From: Terribacillus aidingensis
GTDB taxonomy: Bacteria; Bacillota; Bacilli; Bacillales; Amphibacillaceae
Assembly (NCBI RefSeq): GCF_040703035.1
Contig: NZ_CP159996.1
Coordinates: 1,336,001-1,400,000 of the forward strand
Length of the DNA: 64,000 nucleotides
Reading direction: 5' to 3'
Part shown: one piece after another, positions 31,839-43,069 of the stretch
How positions within the stretch are numbered: position 1 is the first letter of the stretch
Layout of the letters: each line of letters opens with the position of its first letter
Notes under the pieces: generated by a model
What the model was told of the DNA's origin: nothing
Seen by the model: only the letters and a program-made list of their open reading frames with translations
Databases searched by the model: none
Program-made: the position numbers and the translations under genes

Positions 31839-32234
31839 ATGGCAACTAAAGTAGCAATCATCGCAAGTAATGGAAGTTTGTTTGATGCATATAAAGTGTT
31901 CAACGTAGCAACTGCTGCAGCGGCAAGCGACGCAGAAGTAGGGATATTCTTCACTTTTGAGGGACTAAACTTGATTCATAAAGAAGCTCATAAGCAGCTC
32001 CCGATTCCAGCAGGAAATGAACATTTTGAAGAAGGATTTAAGCGGGAAAATGTACCTTCCATTCCAGAACTAGTGGAAATGGCTCAAGAGCTAGGTGTGA
32101 AGATCATTGCATGCCAAATGACAATGGATGCAATGAGTTTAGATAAAGATCAGTTTATAGAAGGCATTGAAGTTGGGGGAGCAGCGAGCTTTATCCATTA
32201 CGCGTCCGATGCCAATATCAGTTTGACATTCTAA
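31839..32234 (+). CDS. DsrE/DsrF-like sulfur-carrier protein
   Basis: A 131-residue DsrE-fold protein with its conserved Cys in [14 protein letters not shown] (about residue 91) and a hydrophobic C-terminus. It lacks the Met/Lys insert of the longer paralogue at 29074. It is likely to exchange sulfur with the TusA and rhodanese proteins encoded on both sides. TAGGAGGAA precedes the ATG. Confidence 0.9.
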   Translation: MATKVAIIASNGSLFDAYKVFNVATAAAASDAEVGIFFTFEGLNLIHKEAHKQLPIPAGNEHFEEGFKRENVPSIPELVEMAQELGVKIIACQMTMDAMSLDKDQFIEGIEVGGAASFIHYASDANISLTF

Positions 32235-32248
32235 GGAGGAAAGGGAAC

Positions 32249-33373
32249 ATGAAATTAATTACTGCAAAAGAAGCAGCAGAAAAGGTATTAAGTAAAGAAC
32301 CTTTATTTATTCTGGATGTAAGGAATCAAGATGCATTTGGTGATTGGAAAATTGAAGGCTTTAATATTGAACATTTGAACGTGCCGTACTTCGATTTAAT
32401 TGAAGGTGTCGAAGAAATTGTTGATAAAATTCCAAAAGATAAAGATTTGCTTGTCGTATGTGCCAAACAAGGATCATCCGAAATGGTTGCAGAAATGTTG
32501 GATGAAGCTGGTTTTGAAGATGTGCTTGTCTTGCAGGGCGGTATGAGAGCTTGGAGCGAGTATCTTAAACCCGTTAAGATCGGGGATCTTAGCAACGGTG
32601 GATCCATCTATCAGTTTGTCCGTGTTGGTAAAGGCTGTCTCTCGTACTTCATTGAATCTGATGGCGAGGCACTCATCGTTGACAGCAGCCGATCTGTAGA
32701 TAGTTATATTGATTTTGCCAAAGAGAAAAACATTACAATCAAACATGTTGTAGATACTCATCTTCATGCTGACCATATTTCCGGAGGGCGCCTGTTGCGT
32801 GAAAAGACTGAAGCAGTCTATCATTTGCCTCCAAAAGATGCGGAGGAAGTTCAGTTTACCTATGAGCCGTTAGAAGAAGGGAAAGATTTGCAGATAGGTG
32901 GAGCTACTGTACGTGTGCAGTCTATCTACTCTCCAGGCCATACAATCGGAAGTACTAGCTTGATTGTGGATGATAAGTACTTGCTGACCGGAGATATCTT
33001 GTTTGTGGAATCCATTGGACGTCCGGATCTTGCTGGAAAAGCAGGTGACTGGGCAGATGATTTACGTAATACGCTTTATAACACGTATGAACAACTAAAT
33101 GATGAGCTTATCGTCCTTCCTGCACACTTCAGCAATACAAGTGAGCTAGGAGAAAATGGTGAAGTTCAGGCAAAACTGGGTGATTTATTTGAAAAGAATA
33201 ATGGTTTAAATATGGATGAAGAAACATTCCGTAAAGCAGTATCAGAAAATCTACCACCTCAGCCGAATGCTTATCAAGAAATTCGTCAAACAAATATGGG
33301 TAAAATCAGCCCAGAAGCAAATGAGCAAAGTGAAATGGAAATTGGCCCGAACCGCTGTGCCATTCATGGTTAA
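32249..33373 (+). CDS. Rhodanese / persulfide dioxygenase fusion (CstB/YrkH-like)
   Basis: A 374-residue protein. An N-terminal rhodanese domain (about residues 1-108, Cys71 in VVCAKQGSS) is followed by an ETHE1-type metallo-beta-lactamase domain whose iron ligands lie in THLHADH (His171, His173, Asp175, His176) and GHTIGS. It should oxidise persulfide to sulfite or thiosulfate. Note the order: rhodanese first, unlike staphylococcal CstB. AAGGAGG precedes the ATG. No sulfide:quinone reductase accompanies it here. Confidence 0.9.
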   Translation: MKLITAKEAAEKVLSKEPLFILDVRNQDAFGDWKIEGFNIEHLNVPYFDLIEGVEEIVDKIPKDKDLLVVCAKQGSSEMVAEMLDEAGFEDVLVLQGGMRAWSEYLKPVKIGDLSNGGSIYQFVRVGKGCLSYFIESDGEALIVDSSRSVDSYIDFAKEKNITIKHVVDTHLHADHISGGRLLREKTEAVYHLPPKDAEEVQFTYEPLEEGKDLQIGGATVRVQSIYSPGHTIGSTSLIVDDKYLLTGDILFVESIGRPDLAGKAGDWADDLRNTLYNTYEQLNDELIVLPAHFSNTSELGENGEVQAKLGDLFEKNNGLNMDEETFRKAVSENLPPQPNAYQEIRQTNMGKISPEANEQSEMEIGPNRCAIHG

Positions 33374-33399
33374 ATCAAGTAATAAAGGAGCTTATAAAA

Positions 33400-33627
33400 A
33401 TGAACAGTGATAAAGTGTTAGACGCGAAAGGACTAGCTTGTCCAATGCCGATCGTTAAAACGAAGAAAGCAATAAATGAACTGGATGCAGGAGATGTATT
33501 GGAAGTACATGCGACGGATAAAGGTTCAAAGGCCGATCTTACCGCATGGGCGAAATCCGGGGGACATACGTTACTGCAGGATACGGAAGAAGATGGTGTA
33601 TTGAAGTTTTGGATAAAAAAAGGATGA
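33400..33627 (+). CDS. TusA family sulfurtransferase
   Basis: A 75-residue TusA with CPMP at Cys18, the close paralogue of the protein at 29598-29825. It is placed between the persulfide dioxygenase and the exporter, as yrkI is between yrkH and yrkJ in B. subtilis. AAAGGAGC precedes the ATG. Confidence 0.93.
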   Translation: MNSDKVLDAKGLACPMPIVKTKKAINELDAGDVLEVHATDKGSKADLTAWAKSGGHTLLQDTEEDGVLKFWIKKG

Positions 33628-33634
33628 TTCAGGG

Positions 33635-33660
33635 GAGGGAGATTTACTCCCTCTTTTTTG
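33635..33660 (+). terminator. Hairpin between tusA and the TauE/SafE gene
   Basis: GAGGGAG-ATTTA-CTCCCTC plus six T. This is a likely partial terminator that would lower expression of the exporter. A similar hairpin precedes the paralogous exporter at 39.3 kb. Confidence 0.75.
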
Positions 33661-33679
33661 ATAGGAGAGGAGCAGCAGG

Positions 33680-34459
33680 ATGGATTTAACCTTTATTTTA
33701 GCTCTATTCACCATAGGACTGATTGGTTCACTATTTTCCGGTATGCTTGGCGTTGGTGGGGCTATCATAAACTTCCCATTATTATTATATGTACCTGCCT
33801 TATTGGGATTTGCTGGATTCAATGCCTATGAAATATCAGGAATTGTGGCTGTTCAAGTTTTCTTTTCGACTCTATCTGGAGTCTTTTCTTATCGTAAGGG
33901 AAACTATTTGAATAAACGACTCATATCGACCATGGGCATTTCTGTCTTCGTCGGAAGTTTTATCGGAAGTTTCGGTTCTCGACTCCTGACTGAAGAAGGC
34001 ATCAACCTTGTATATGGAATATTAGCTATCATTGCATCAATAATGATGTTTGTCCCTAAGAAGGGGAAGGATGATATAGAGCTGTCCGACATTACATTTT
34101 CTACAGGATTAACAGCAGGGTTATCCTTCTTAGTAGGGATAGGAGCGGGGATTGTAGGAGCTGGAGGAGCATTTCTTCTCGTGCCAATCATGTTAGTCGT
34201 GCTGAAAATACCTACTCGTATGACAATCGCCACATCCTTGGCTGTTACATTCATTTCTTCTATAGGGGCTGTTGCGGGAAAGCTCTCAACAGGTCAGGTA
34301 CCGTTGATTCCTTCCATTGTTATTGTAGTCGCAAGTCTCATTGCTTCACCGATAGGGGCTACATTAGGAAAGAAGATGAATGTTAAACTGCTTCAGGTAA
34401 TACTCGCAGTGCTGATTATTGTTACAACCATTAAAATATGGGAAGACATAATGAGATAG
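33680..34459 (+). CDS. TauE/SafE family sulfite or sulfonate exporter (YrkJ-like)
   Basis: A 259-residue membrane protein with about eight helices and two repeated halves (SLFSGMLGVGGAIINFPLLL and GIGAGIVGAGGAFLLVPIML). TauE/SafE proteins near persulfide dioxygenases are thought to expel sulfite or thiosulfate. It ends the operon. A close paralogue lies at 39304, and even the upstream hairpin is shared between the copies. Confidence 0.9.
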   Translation: MDLTFILALFTIGLIGSLFSGMLGVGGAIINFPLLLYVPALLGFAGFNAYEISGIVAVQVFFSTLSGVFSYRKGNYLNKRLISTMGISVFVGSFIGSFGSRLLTEEGINLVYGILAIIASIMMFVPKKGKDDIELSDITFSTGLTAGLSFLVGIGAGIVGAGGAFLLVPIMLVVLKIPTRMTIATSLAVTFISSIGAVAGKLSTGQVPLIPSIVIVVASLIASPIGATLGKKMNVKLLQVILAVLIIVTTIKIWEDIMR

Positions 34460-34473
34460 TTTTAATAAAATAA

Positions 34474-34520
34474 AACCTTAGACTCATAATATTATAAGCC
34501 TAAGGTCTTGGTATTTTTTT
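34474..34520 (+). terminator. Terminator of the persulfide operon
   Basis: AACCTTAGACT...  / ...GCCTAAGGTCTT with a T-rich tail lies just after the exporter stop. Confidence 0.7.
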
Positions 34521-34550
34521 ATTTTTCCAAAGTGTGCCAAAATTACTGTT

Positions 34551-34681
34551 TTTTAACAAGAATTATAATGTAAAAGGCGGAATGAGTGCTTGAAGATAAA
34601 GTAATAAGTTCTATTAAATAGAGGGAGCGGATGACGATGAATATGTGGAATACTCGCTTCAAACTGAGCAGCATGTAATAT
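34551..34681 (+). pseudogene. Relic joining a rhodanese 3' end to a methyltransferase 5' end
   Basis: Bases 34551-34605 match the last codons of the membrane rhodanese at 61.6 kb (NVKGGMSAW, with the Trp codon now TGA). Bases 34619-34681 match the start of the following methyltransferase (ATGACGATGAATATGTGGAA), then stop. Spacing between the two pieces is like the intact locus at 61625-61750, so this is a leftover of a third copy. Confidence 0.8.
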
Positions 34682-34775
34682 ACTTTTATTGAACTTTCTC
34701 TCGGTAAAAAAGCACAATTTTTGGGGGATCCTTATAGTAGAATTAAAATTGATATGTTGTTTGATTACAAACATA

Positions 34776-34804
34776 TTGACATCGCTTACAAACGAAGCTA
34801 AACT
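34776..34804 (+). promoter_or_regulatory. Candidate SigA promoter of the licT-bgl operon, with possible cre overlap
   Basis: TTGACA (34776-34781), 17 bases, then TAAACT (34799-34804). The -35 lies within TTGACATCGCTTACA, which resembles a catabolite-response element with mismatches, so CcpA control is possible but unproven. Confidence 0.55.
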
Positions 34805-34817
34805 ATCATTATTAATA

Positions 34818-34872
34818 GGATTGGGTTGTTACTGTTCGGCAGGCTTTACCAATTCCGATTAAATGAAAGCCT
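34818..34872 (+). promoter_or_regulatory. RAT antiterminator site 1 before licT
   Basis: GGATTGGGTTGTTACTGTTC and then GGCAGGCTTTACC matches the ribonucleic antiterminator consensus bound by LicT/SacT proteins. Its AGGCTTT can instead pair with AAAGCCT at 34866-34872, a weak competing terminator stem followed by only a few T. Confidence 0.7.
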
Positions 34873-34905
34873 TTACTCGCAGAACTTTGAAAGAAGATGG
34901 AGTAT

Positions 34906-35760
34906 ATGTCAGAAAATCTTAAAGTGGATAAGGTAATAAATAATAATCTGGTTCGTACCCTTAAAGAAGGTAAAGAAGCTCTTATAATGGGAAAAGGACT
35001 CGGTTATAAAAAACAGAGAAATGATTTTATTGATGAGACTCTGATTGAACGGATTTATATCATCGATGAGTCAGATGATAATAATTACCTGGAAGCATTA
35101 CTTTCTAATATTCCGTATGTATATGTTAGAACAACAAATGAAATTGTCCGATATGCTTCAAACTCTTTAAATAAGAATCTCGGCGATACTATCTGGCTTG
35201 GGCTCACAGATCATATTTATCATGCGATTGACCGTGCAAAAAAAGGATTACATGTACGAAATGCGATACTTTGGGAAATTAGCAGGTTTTATAATCATGA
35301 ATATTTAATTGGTAAAGAAGCTCTAAAAATTGTTGAAAAAAGGCATGGAGTTAAGCTGCATGATTCTGAAGCAGGATTTATTGCATTACATCTAGTTAAT
35401 GCTCAAATGGATGATGTAATAAAGATCCAAGAAACAATGAATATAATTGAAAAACAGAAAAAGGTCATAGATATAGTGAAATACCATTATGGAATCGAGC
35501 TCAATGAGAGCTCTATCCAATATGATAGATTTATGACGCACATTAAGTATTTTGTAAGGAGAATATCCAAGGGGAAGAATATTCCAAAAGATAATCTTAA
35601 CTTAGGGTTGGCAGATGTCATCAAAACTAAGTATCCAAATGAATATAAATGTGCAAAACGTATAGAAGCATACGTTTATAAGGAAACGAACTTTAAACTG
35701 TCTGAAGATGAGATTGTATATCTGGCTATTCATATCAGAAGAGTAATAGAAGAAAGTTAA
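34906..35760 (+). CDS. licT: BglG/LicT family transcriptional antiterminator
   Basis: A 284-residue protein. An N-terminal CAT RNA-binding domain (VDKVINNNLVRTL ... ALIMGKGLGYKK) is followed by two PTS-regulation domains with phosphorylatable histidines in GLTDHIYHAI, GFIALHLVNA, MTHIKYF and YLAIHIRR. It binds the RAT sites upstream of itself and of bglP when beta-glucoside is present. Start uncertain: ATG 34906 gives the length closest to the family; ATG 34897 is also open. Confidence 0.9.
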   Translation: MSENLKVDKVINNNLVRTLKEGKEALIMGKGLGYKKQRNDFIDETLIERIYIIDESDDNNYLEALLSNIPYVYVRTTNEIVRYASNSLNKNLGDTIWLGLTDHIYHAIDRAKKGLHVRNAILWEISRFYNHEYLIGKEALKIVEKRHGVKLHDSEAGFIALHLVNAQMDDVIKIQETMNIIEKQKKVIDIVKYHYGIELNESSIQYDRFMTHIKYFVRRISKGKNIPKDNLNLGLADVIKTKYPNEYKCAKRIEAYVYKETNFKLSEDEIVYLAIHIRRVIEES

Positions 35761-35768
35761 ATAGACGT

Positions 35769-35849
35769 GGGATTGTTACGAAAGGCTATACCCACCAGCC
35801 AGTATGAGTAATCACTTAGTGATTACTCATACTGGCTGGTGGGTTTTTA
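35769..35849 (+). promoter_or_regulatory. RAT-like site 2 and long terminator between licT and bglP
   Basis: A shortened RAT-like element GGATTGTTACGAAAGGCTAT and then ACCC (35770-35793) overlaps a terminator with a perfect 26-bp inverted repeat (35791-35816 and 35818-35843) followed by TTTTT. LicT binding would mask the base of the terminator and allow transcription of the PTS genes. The stem is much longer than usual for such attenuators. Confidence 0.8.
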
Positions 35850-35878
35850 TATTGGCCAAAACACTTTTTACTGTATAA

Positions 35879-37780
<1,902 letters not shown>

Positions 37781-37813
37781 GCAAAATAATAACAAGATAT
37801 AGGAGATGATTGA

Positions 37814-39217
<1,404 letters not shown>

Positions 39218-39250
39218 TTGTATATGAAATTTAAATCGTTTGATAAGAGA

Positions 39251-39284
39251 TAGGGGAGAGTGATTTCTGTTCTCTCCTCCTTTT
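39251..39284 (+). terminator. Hairpin between bgl operon and second exporter gene
   Basis: GGAGAG ... CTCTCC with a following TTTT. It resembles the hairpin before the first exporter gene in sequence and position, which supports a shared origin of the two exporter loci. Confidence 0.6.
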
Positions 39285-39303
39285 GTATGAGAGGGGCAGC
39301 ATA

Positions 39304-40083
39304 ATGGACGTATCGTTTATTCTGACTTTATTTATCATTGGTGTGTTTGGTTCCTTGCTTTCTGGTTTACTGGGAGTAGGCGGGGCAATTATCAATTACC
39401 CATTGTTGTTGTATATACCTATCCTTTTTGGCTTTTCGGGATTTAATTCATATGAGGTCTCAGGAATAGTGGCAGTACAAGTATTTTTTGCCACATTGTC
39501 AGGGGTATTATCTTATCGAAAAGGAGCTTATTTAAATAAACGACTTATCCTTTTCATGGGCAGTGCAGTTTTAACAGGAAGCTTTATTGGAAGCTTCGGA
39601 TCCCAAATGCTGCCTGAAGCATCAATCAACCTCGTATATGGTATATTAGCAGTTATTGCAGCATTCATGATGTTTATACCAAAGAAAGGCAAAGACGATT
39701 TGGACTTAAATCAAGTAACTTTTTCAGGGGTTTTAGCAGCAAGCTTAGGCTTTTTAGTAGGGATTGGCGCAGGTATTGTAGGAGCGGGTGGAGCATTCTT
39801 ACTGGTTCCGATTATGTTAGTTGTATTAAAGATACCAATACGTATGACATTAGCGACATCCTTAGCAATAACCTTTATCTCATCTATCGGTGCTGCAGCA
39901 GGGAAGCTTTCTACAGGCCAAGTACCTCTTGTTCCAGCGATTATTATTGTCGTAGCTAGTCTTATCGCTGCACCAATAGGGACGATGATCGGCAAGAAGA
40001 TGAATGTCAAGATGCTACAGATAATACTTACTCTACTGATCACAGCTACAGCAATCAAAGTTTGGATTGATATCATTATTTGA
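39304..40083 (+). CDS. TauE/SafE family exporter, paralogue 2
   Basis: A 259-residue protein, aligned over its whole length without gaps to the product at 33680 and sharing long identical stretches (GIGAGIVGAGGAFLLVPIML). It has about eight membrane helices and probably the same sulfite/sulfonate-type substrate. ATG 39304 corresponds exactly to the start of the paralogue. It is now separated from other sulfur genes by the bgl operon and by pseudogenes. Confidence 0.88.
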   Translation: MDVSFILTLFIIGVFGSLLSGLLGVGGAIINYPLLLYIPILFGFSGFNSYEVSGIVAVQVFFATLSGVLSYRKGAYLNKRLILFMGSAVLTGSFIGSFGSQMLPEASINLVYGILAVIAAFMMFIPKKGKDDLDLNQVTFSGVLAASLGFLVGIGAGIVGAGGAFLLVPIMLVVLKIPIRMTLATSLAITFISSIGAAAGKLSTGQVPLVPAIIIVVASLIAAPIGTMIGKKMNVKMLQIILTLLITATAIKVWIDIII

Positions 40084-40124
40084 TTTCTCCTGTCCAATGA
40101 ACGGGAAGAAAAATCACCGCATCC

Positions 40125-40408
40125 GCTGGAGTAATGTGTTCGCTCCAATACCTATAGCAACTCTAAGTAACGCACTTGCTTATCTTCCGACTACTACAGC
40201 AGCAGAGGCTAAGGCGAGTGACGAGCAGCCAGGATACCAAATTGGGCCGGCTGTTGGATTAGCAGGTATAGTATCCATTGCAGTATCCGTCACAGCTACT
40301 AGTTCTGGAAGCGAAGAACAAGAAGCATTCTTCTGAGGTGCAATGAACGCATACATGGGCGCTATTCTCGCACTTGTGCTTGTACGATCCTTAAAGGACA
40401 AAAGCTAA
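40125..40408 (+). pseudogene. Decayed 3' third of a DHA2 MFS transporter gene
   Basis: The sequence runs parallel to 56630-56945, the end of the intact MFS gene (shared NALAYLP, VTATSSGSEE and LVLVRSLKDKS). It has several small in-frame losses, a missing stretch of about 30 bases, and a TGG-to-TGA change in the FFW segment. The rest of the gene is absent. Confidence 0.9.
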
Positions 40409-40470
40409 AAAAACACCTCATAGGTCCGGTCGGATGTCTTGGCCGCGATTACTATAAGGTGTTTTTTACA
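40408..40470 (+). terminator. Degenerate copy of the MFS terminator
   Basis: AAAAAACACCTCATAG / CTATAAGGTGTTTTTT matches the terminator at 56946-57003 with substitutions in the stem and loop. Confidence 0.7.
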
Positions 40471-40492
40471 TCTATTTTTGTTTGGATCGCAC

Positions 40493-40932
40493 ACCTAAGT
40501 TAGTGTCGTAACATTTTAAGCAAGAGCGAAACATCTTTAGTAGAACCAACAGAAATGATTGTTTTTTGGTCATCCTTGGAAAAGTTCTTCACCTTATCGT
40601 ATAAGTCGCTCTTGTCACGACAATATCCGCGCGGGTTGATCTCTTCATTGAGTTCTTCAACAGAAGTAGAGTTTACATCAATTGAGACTTGTTATTTTTT
40701 TGGTTCAACATCATAACCTAGATCAGCAGCGTCCTCATGGAATGCTCTGCAAATGGAAGATGAGGATTGCTCGTATATGGTATGCAAGCTGATTAGTTGA
40801 TGGGAGAGATTCACCGGGTTTTAATAATCCTTTTACCAATCAACCACTTTATTTGCTCTCTAATTTGTATATTGATCGGATAGAGTGAGTTGTAATCTAT
40901 ATTAAAGATGGAGCTATTAGTTTTCAATAGAA
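40493..40932 (-). pseudogene. Decayed GntR-family regulator gene
   Basis: Collinear with the intact GntR gene at 57034-57711 but missing two internal blocks (each well over 100 bases), carrying small indels, and lacking the ATG (CAT in the + strand has become ATAG). It cannot encode the regulator. Confidence 0.88.
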
Positions 40933-41002
40933 CATCTGACTTTCTAAGTTGACTAGTAAATTAGTTATATAATAGTGGACAGTGTGATTAAAATCAAGGC
41001 AA

Positions 41003-41067
41003 GCATAAGATATAGGATTGCCAGTTATCAAGTAAATAACTGTCCATGCAAAAGAAAAGGACGATAA
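41003..41067 (+). pseudogene. 3' end of a membrane rhodanese-like gene
   Basis: It encodes RIASYQVNNCPCKRKGR and a stop, identical to the tail of the intact gene at 60738-61082. The sequence just before 41000 still matches the GntR/OsmC intergenic region at about 57780, so the junction marks a deletion equivalent to about 3.2 kb of the intact locus. Confidence 0.85.
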
Positions 41068-41085
41068 AAAAGGGAGGCTTTTGCT

Positions 41086-41344
41086 TTGAAAGAAATCACA
41101 GCAGCAAACTTAGAAAAAAACTAGCTTCAGGAGAAAAAAATTAATATCGTCGATGTAAGGGAAGATACAGAGGTAGCAGAGGATAAAATACCAGATGCAA
41201 AGCATACGATTAGGACAATTACCGGATCGTCTGAACGAATTGGATAAAAATGAGCATTATTATATGGTTTGCCGTTCAGGAGGAAGAAGTGGAGTGAATT
41301 CTCCCTTCTCTTCTATGGAAAAAAAGATTAAAGAATGGAGTTGA
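41086..41344 (+). pseudogene. Broken cytoplasmic rhodanese gene
   Basis: It begins TTGAAAGAAATCACAGC, hits an in-frame TAG after LEKN, and shows further frame slips. It still encodes the active-site stretch VCRSGGRSG near 41270-41295. The partner copy at 61102 has lost precisely that stretch. Confidence 0.85.
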
Positions 41345-41348
41345 GCTT

Positions 41349-41701
41349 ATATTACATGGATTTTAATCATTTTGATTGTTGCATTTTTTGTGAGCCGAAT
41401 AATACCAGTGAAGGGTATTACGAATATCACTGTGCAGGAAGCAAAAAATAAGGGGAAGGATAAGCGCGTACAATTCATCGATGTGCGTACACCGGGTGAA
41501 TATAACGGATATAGCAGCAAGCCTTTTATGAATATACCGCTGTCCAATTTGTCAGCTAAATTGGAGACGTTAGATAAAAACAAAGAAATCGTTGTAATCT
41601 GTCAAAGCGGTATGCGAAGTGCAAAAGCGGCCATAATACTGAAAAAACACGGTTTTAACAAGATTTATAATGTAAAAGGCGGTATGAGTGCCTGGAGATA
41701 A
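41349..41701 (+). pseudogene. Membrane-anchored rhodanese gene that has lost its ATG
   Basis: Compared with the intact gene at 61318-61671, the G of the ATG is missing (CTTATATTACATGG instead of CTTATGATTACATGG). The rest of the frame is intact to GGMSAWR, with active Cys in VVICQSGMRSAKA. Translation could only restart at the in-frame TTG 41372, which would remove half of the membrane anchor. Confidence 0.75.
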
Positions 41702-41730
41702 AGCAATGTTTTAAAAAAGCGAGAGTGAAT

Positions 41731-41875
41731 GACGATGGTGGAACACGCGCTTTCATAATGAGCAGGATGTGTATGGGACGGAATCTAACGAGTTTGTGGC
41801 TGATATGCAGCGAAAACAGAACCTATCAGACACTGCTCTCTCAATTGCAGAAGGAGAAGAACGTATGCAATAACA
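41731..41875 (+). pseudogene. 5' fragment of a SAM methyltransferase gene
   Basis: It matches the first 145 or so bases of the intact gene at 61698, with a five-base loss near the start (ATGACGATGGTGGAACACG). Homology ends within the SAM-binding glycine motif, at GAAGAACGTATGCA. Confidence 0.85.
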
Positions 41876-41889
41876 TCGGTGAAATGTAT

Positions 41890-41930
41890 ATACACACCCC
41901 CCATTACATTCTAATAGGGGGGTGAGTGTA
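41890..41930. repeat. GC-tract inverted repeat
   Basis: ACACCCCCC and GGGGGGTGAGTGT flank an AT-rich loop at the very end of the duplicated relic. It is either a transcription-ending hairpin or a repressor site; no T run follows on the + strand. Confidence 0.45.
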
Positions 41931-42013
41931 ATGTATCTAGTTGGATAGAGGTAAATAAAATAATGACCTAACCTATATTGGAATTTGCGTATTTACAAAA
42001 CTAAAAAGGCACG

Positions 42014-42044
42014 TTTCTAATATCCGAAACGTTGATATTAGAAA
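42014..42044. repeat. 11-bp inverted repeat downstream of the LysR gene
   Basis: TTTCTAATATC / GATATTAGAAA with a nine-base loop lies 18 bases past the stop of the leftward LysR gene. A terminator hairpin is the simplest reading. Confidence 0.5.
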
Positions 42045-42061
42045 TAATATATAAGTAAGCA

Positions 42062-42943
42062 TTAAAAATATGTTGAAAAGGTTTTGTTCCATATTTCTAT
42101 TGATTGTTTCTTTAAAGAAGATTGCTTTACATGCGTAAGCCTATAAACAGTGTAGTCAGGAGGTGGATATGACAAGCCACTTACTTTAAATGTTCCGTTC
42201 TCTAGTGCTAAATCAGCTAAACTTTTGGGGACAATTGCCCAATACAATGATCCTTTTAAAAGATGGAGAAGGAGATGAGTACTGTCTAATTTAACTTGTG
42301 AACTTATAGAACTACTCCACCAATAATCGTGCCAAGATTGATATTCGAGCCCCCACGGCATGAATAGCTCATAGTCAGGATCTAAATCCCTCGGGTGTAG
42401 ATGTTCATCGGAGTATTCACTGACATTTGAAGATTGCAGTACTACCATAGGTGACGTAAAAAACTTTTCAACAGTAACATTTGGATGAATTCTTTCCTTT
42501 AGTGAATAGCCCACATCAAGATACCTTTTTTCGATTTCCGAGTATAACTGATCTGAATGCGATGTATAGATTTGAAGTTTTAATGGAGTTTTGTTGCTTA
42601 TTAAATCTGTTACCACTGTAGGTATAATTAGAGCATTAAAGCTATTCACTGTTCCTACATTCAATGAAAGTCGTGGTCCCTGTATTCTTAATAAATTGGC
42701 TTCTTGTTCAATCCTCATCCATTCTTCTGCTAACTTGTAAAATTCCTCGCCCATTGGAGTGAGGGTTATTTTTTTTATTCCTTTTCCACGTTCAAACAAC
42801 CTTATACCAAATTCTTTTTCAAGTACTTTTATTCTCTGACTAACAGTTGTTTGGGCTACATGCAACTCCCCTGCAGCTCCGCTAATGGTTTGTGCACGTA
42901 CAATAGCAAGGAACGTTTCAATTGAATTCGAATGAAATTCCAC
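42062..42943 (-). CDS. LysR family transcriptional regulator
   Basis: A 293-residue regulator. The N-terminal winged HTH is clear (ETFLAIVRAQTISGAAGELH then AQTTVSQRIKVLEKEFG), and a periplasmic-binding-like effector domain follows. GTG start after GGGGTGAA. It is transcribed divergently from the hydroxyacid dehydrogenase gene and very likely controls it, sensing a pathway metabolite. Confidence 0.92.
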   Translation of the reverse strand: MEFHSNSIETFLAIVRAQTISGAAGELHVAQTTVSQRIKVLEKEFGIRLFERGKGIKKITLTPMGEEFYKLAEEWMRIEQEANLLRIQGPRLSLNVGTVNSFNALIIPTVVTDLISNKTPLKLQIYTSHSDQLYSEIEKRYLDVGYSLKERIHPNVTVEKFFTSPMVVLQSSNVSEYSDEHLHPRDLDPDYELFMPWGLEYQSWHDYWWSSSISSQVKLDSTHLLLHLLKGSLYWAIVPKSLADLALENGTFKVSGLSYPPPDYTVYRLTHVKQSSLKKQSIEIWNKTFSTYF

Positions 42944-43069
42944 TACTTCACCCCTAAATAACGAAAAATGTGGTAATTAATAATCAAATAATTAGTTTTA
43001 CAACATTGAATTCAATATTTAATATAAGGTTAATTAATTATTCTGTCTAATGAAATGGAGGAGAACACC

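Noticed and set aside
40800..41000. Possible independent regulator or RNA gene in the 40.5-41.0 kb interval
   Set aside because: It aligns with parts of the intact GntR gene at 57.0-57.7 kb and is fully explained as a deleted copy.
41890..41930. GC-tract inverted repeat as another CstR operator
   Set aside because: It has CCCCCC/GGGGGG arms but lacks the ATACC and GGTAT ends and has a longer loop than the other sites, so it was not counted with the operator set.
42944..43069. Phage or IS ends around the hydroxyacid cluster
   Set aside because: No transposase, terminal repeat or target duplication could be seen there; the interval is an ordinary divergent promoter.
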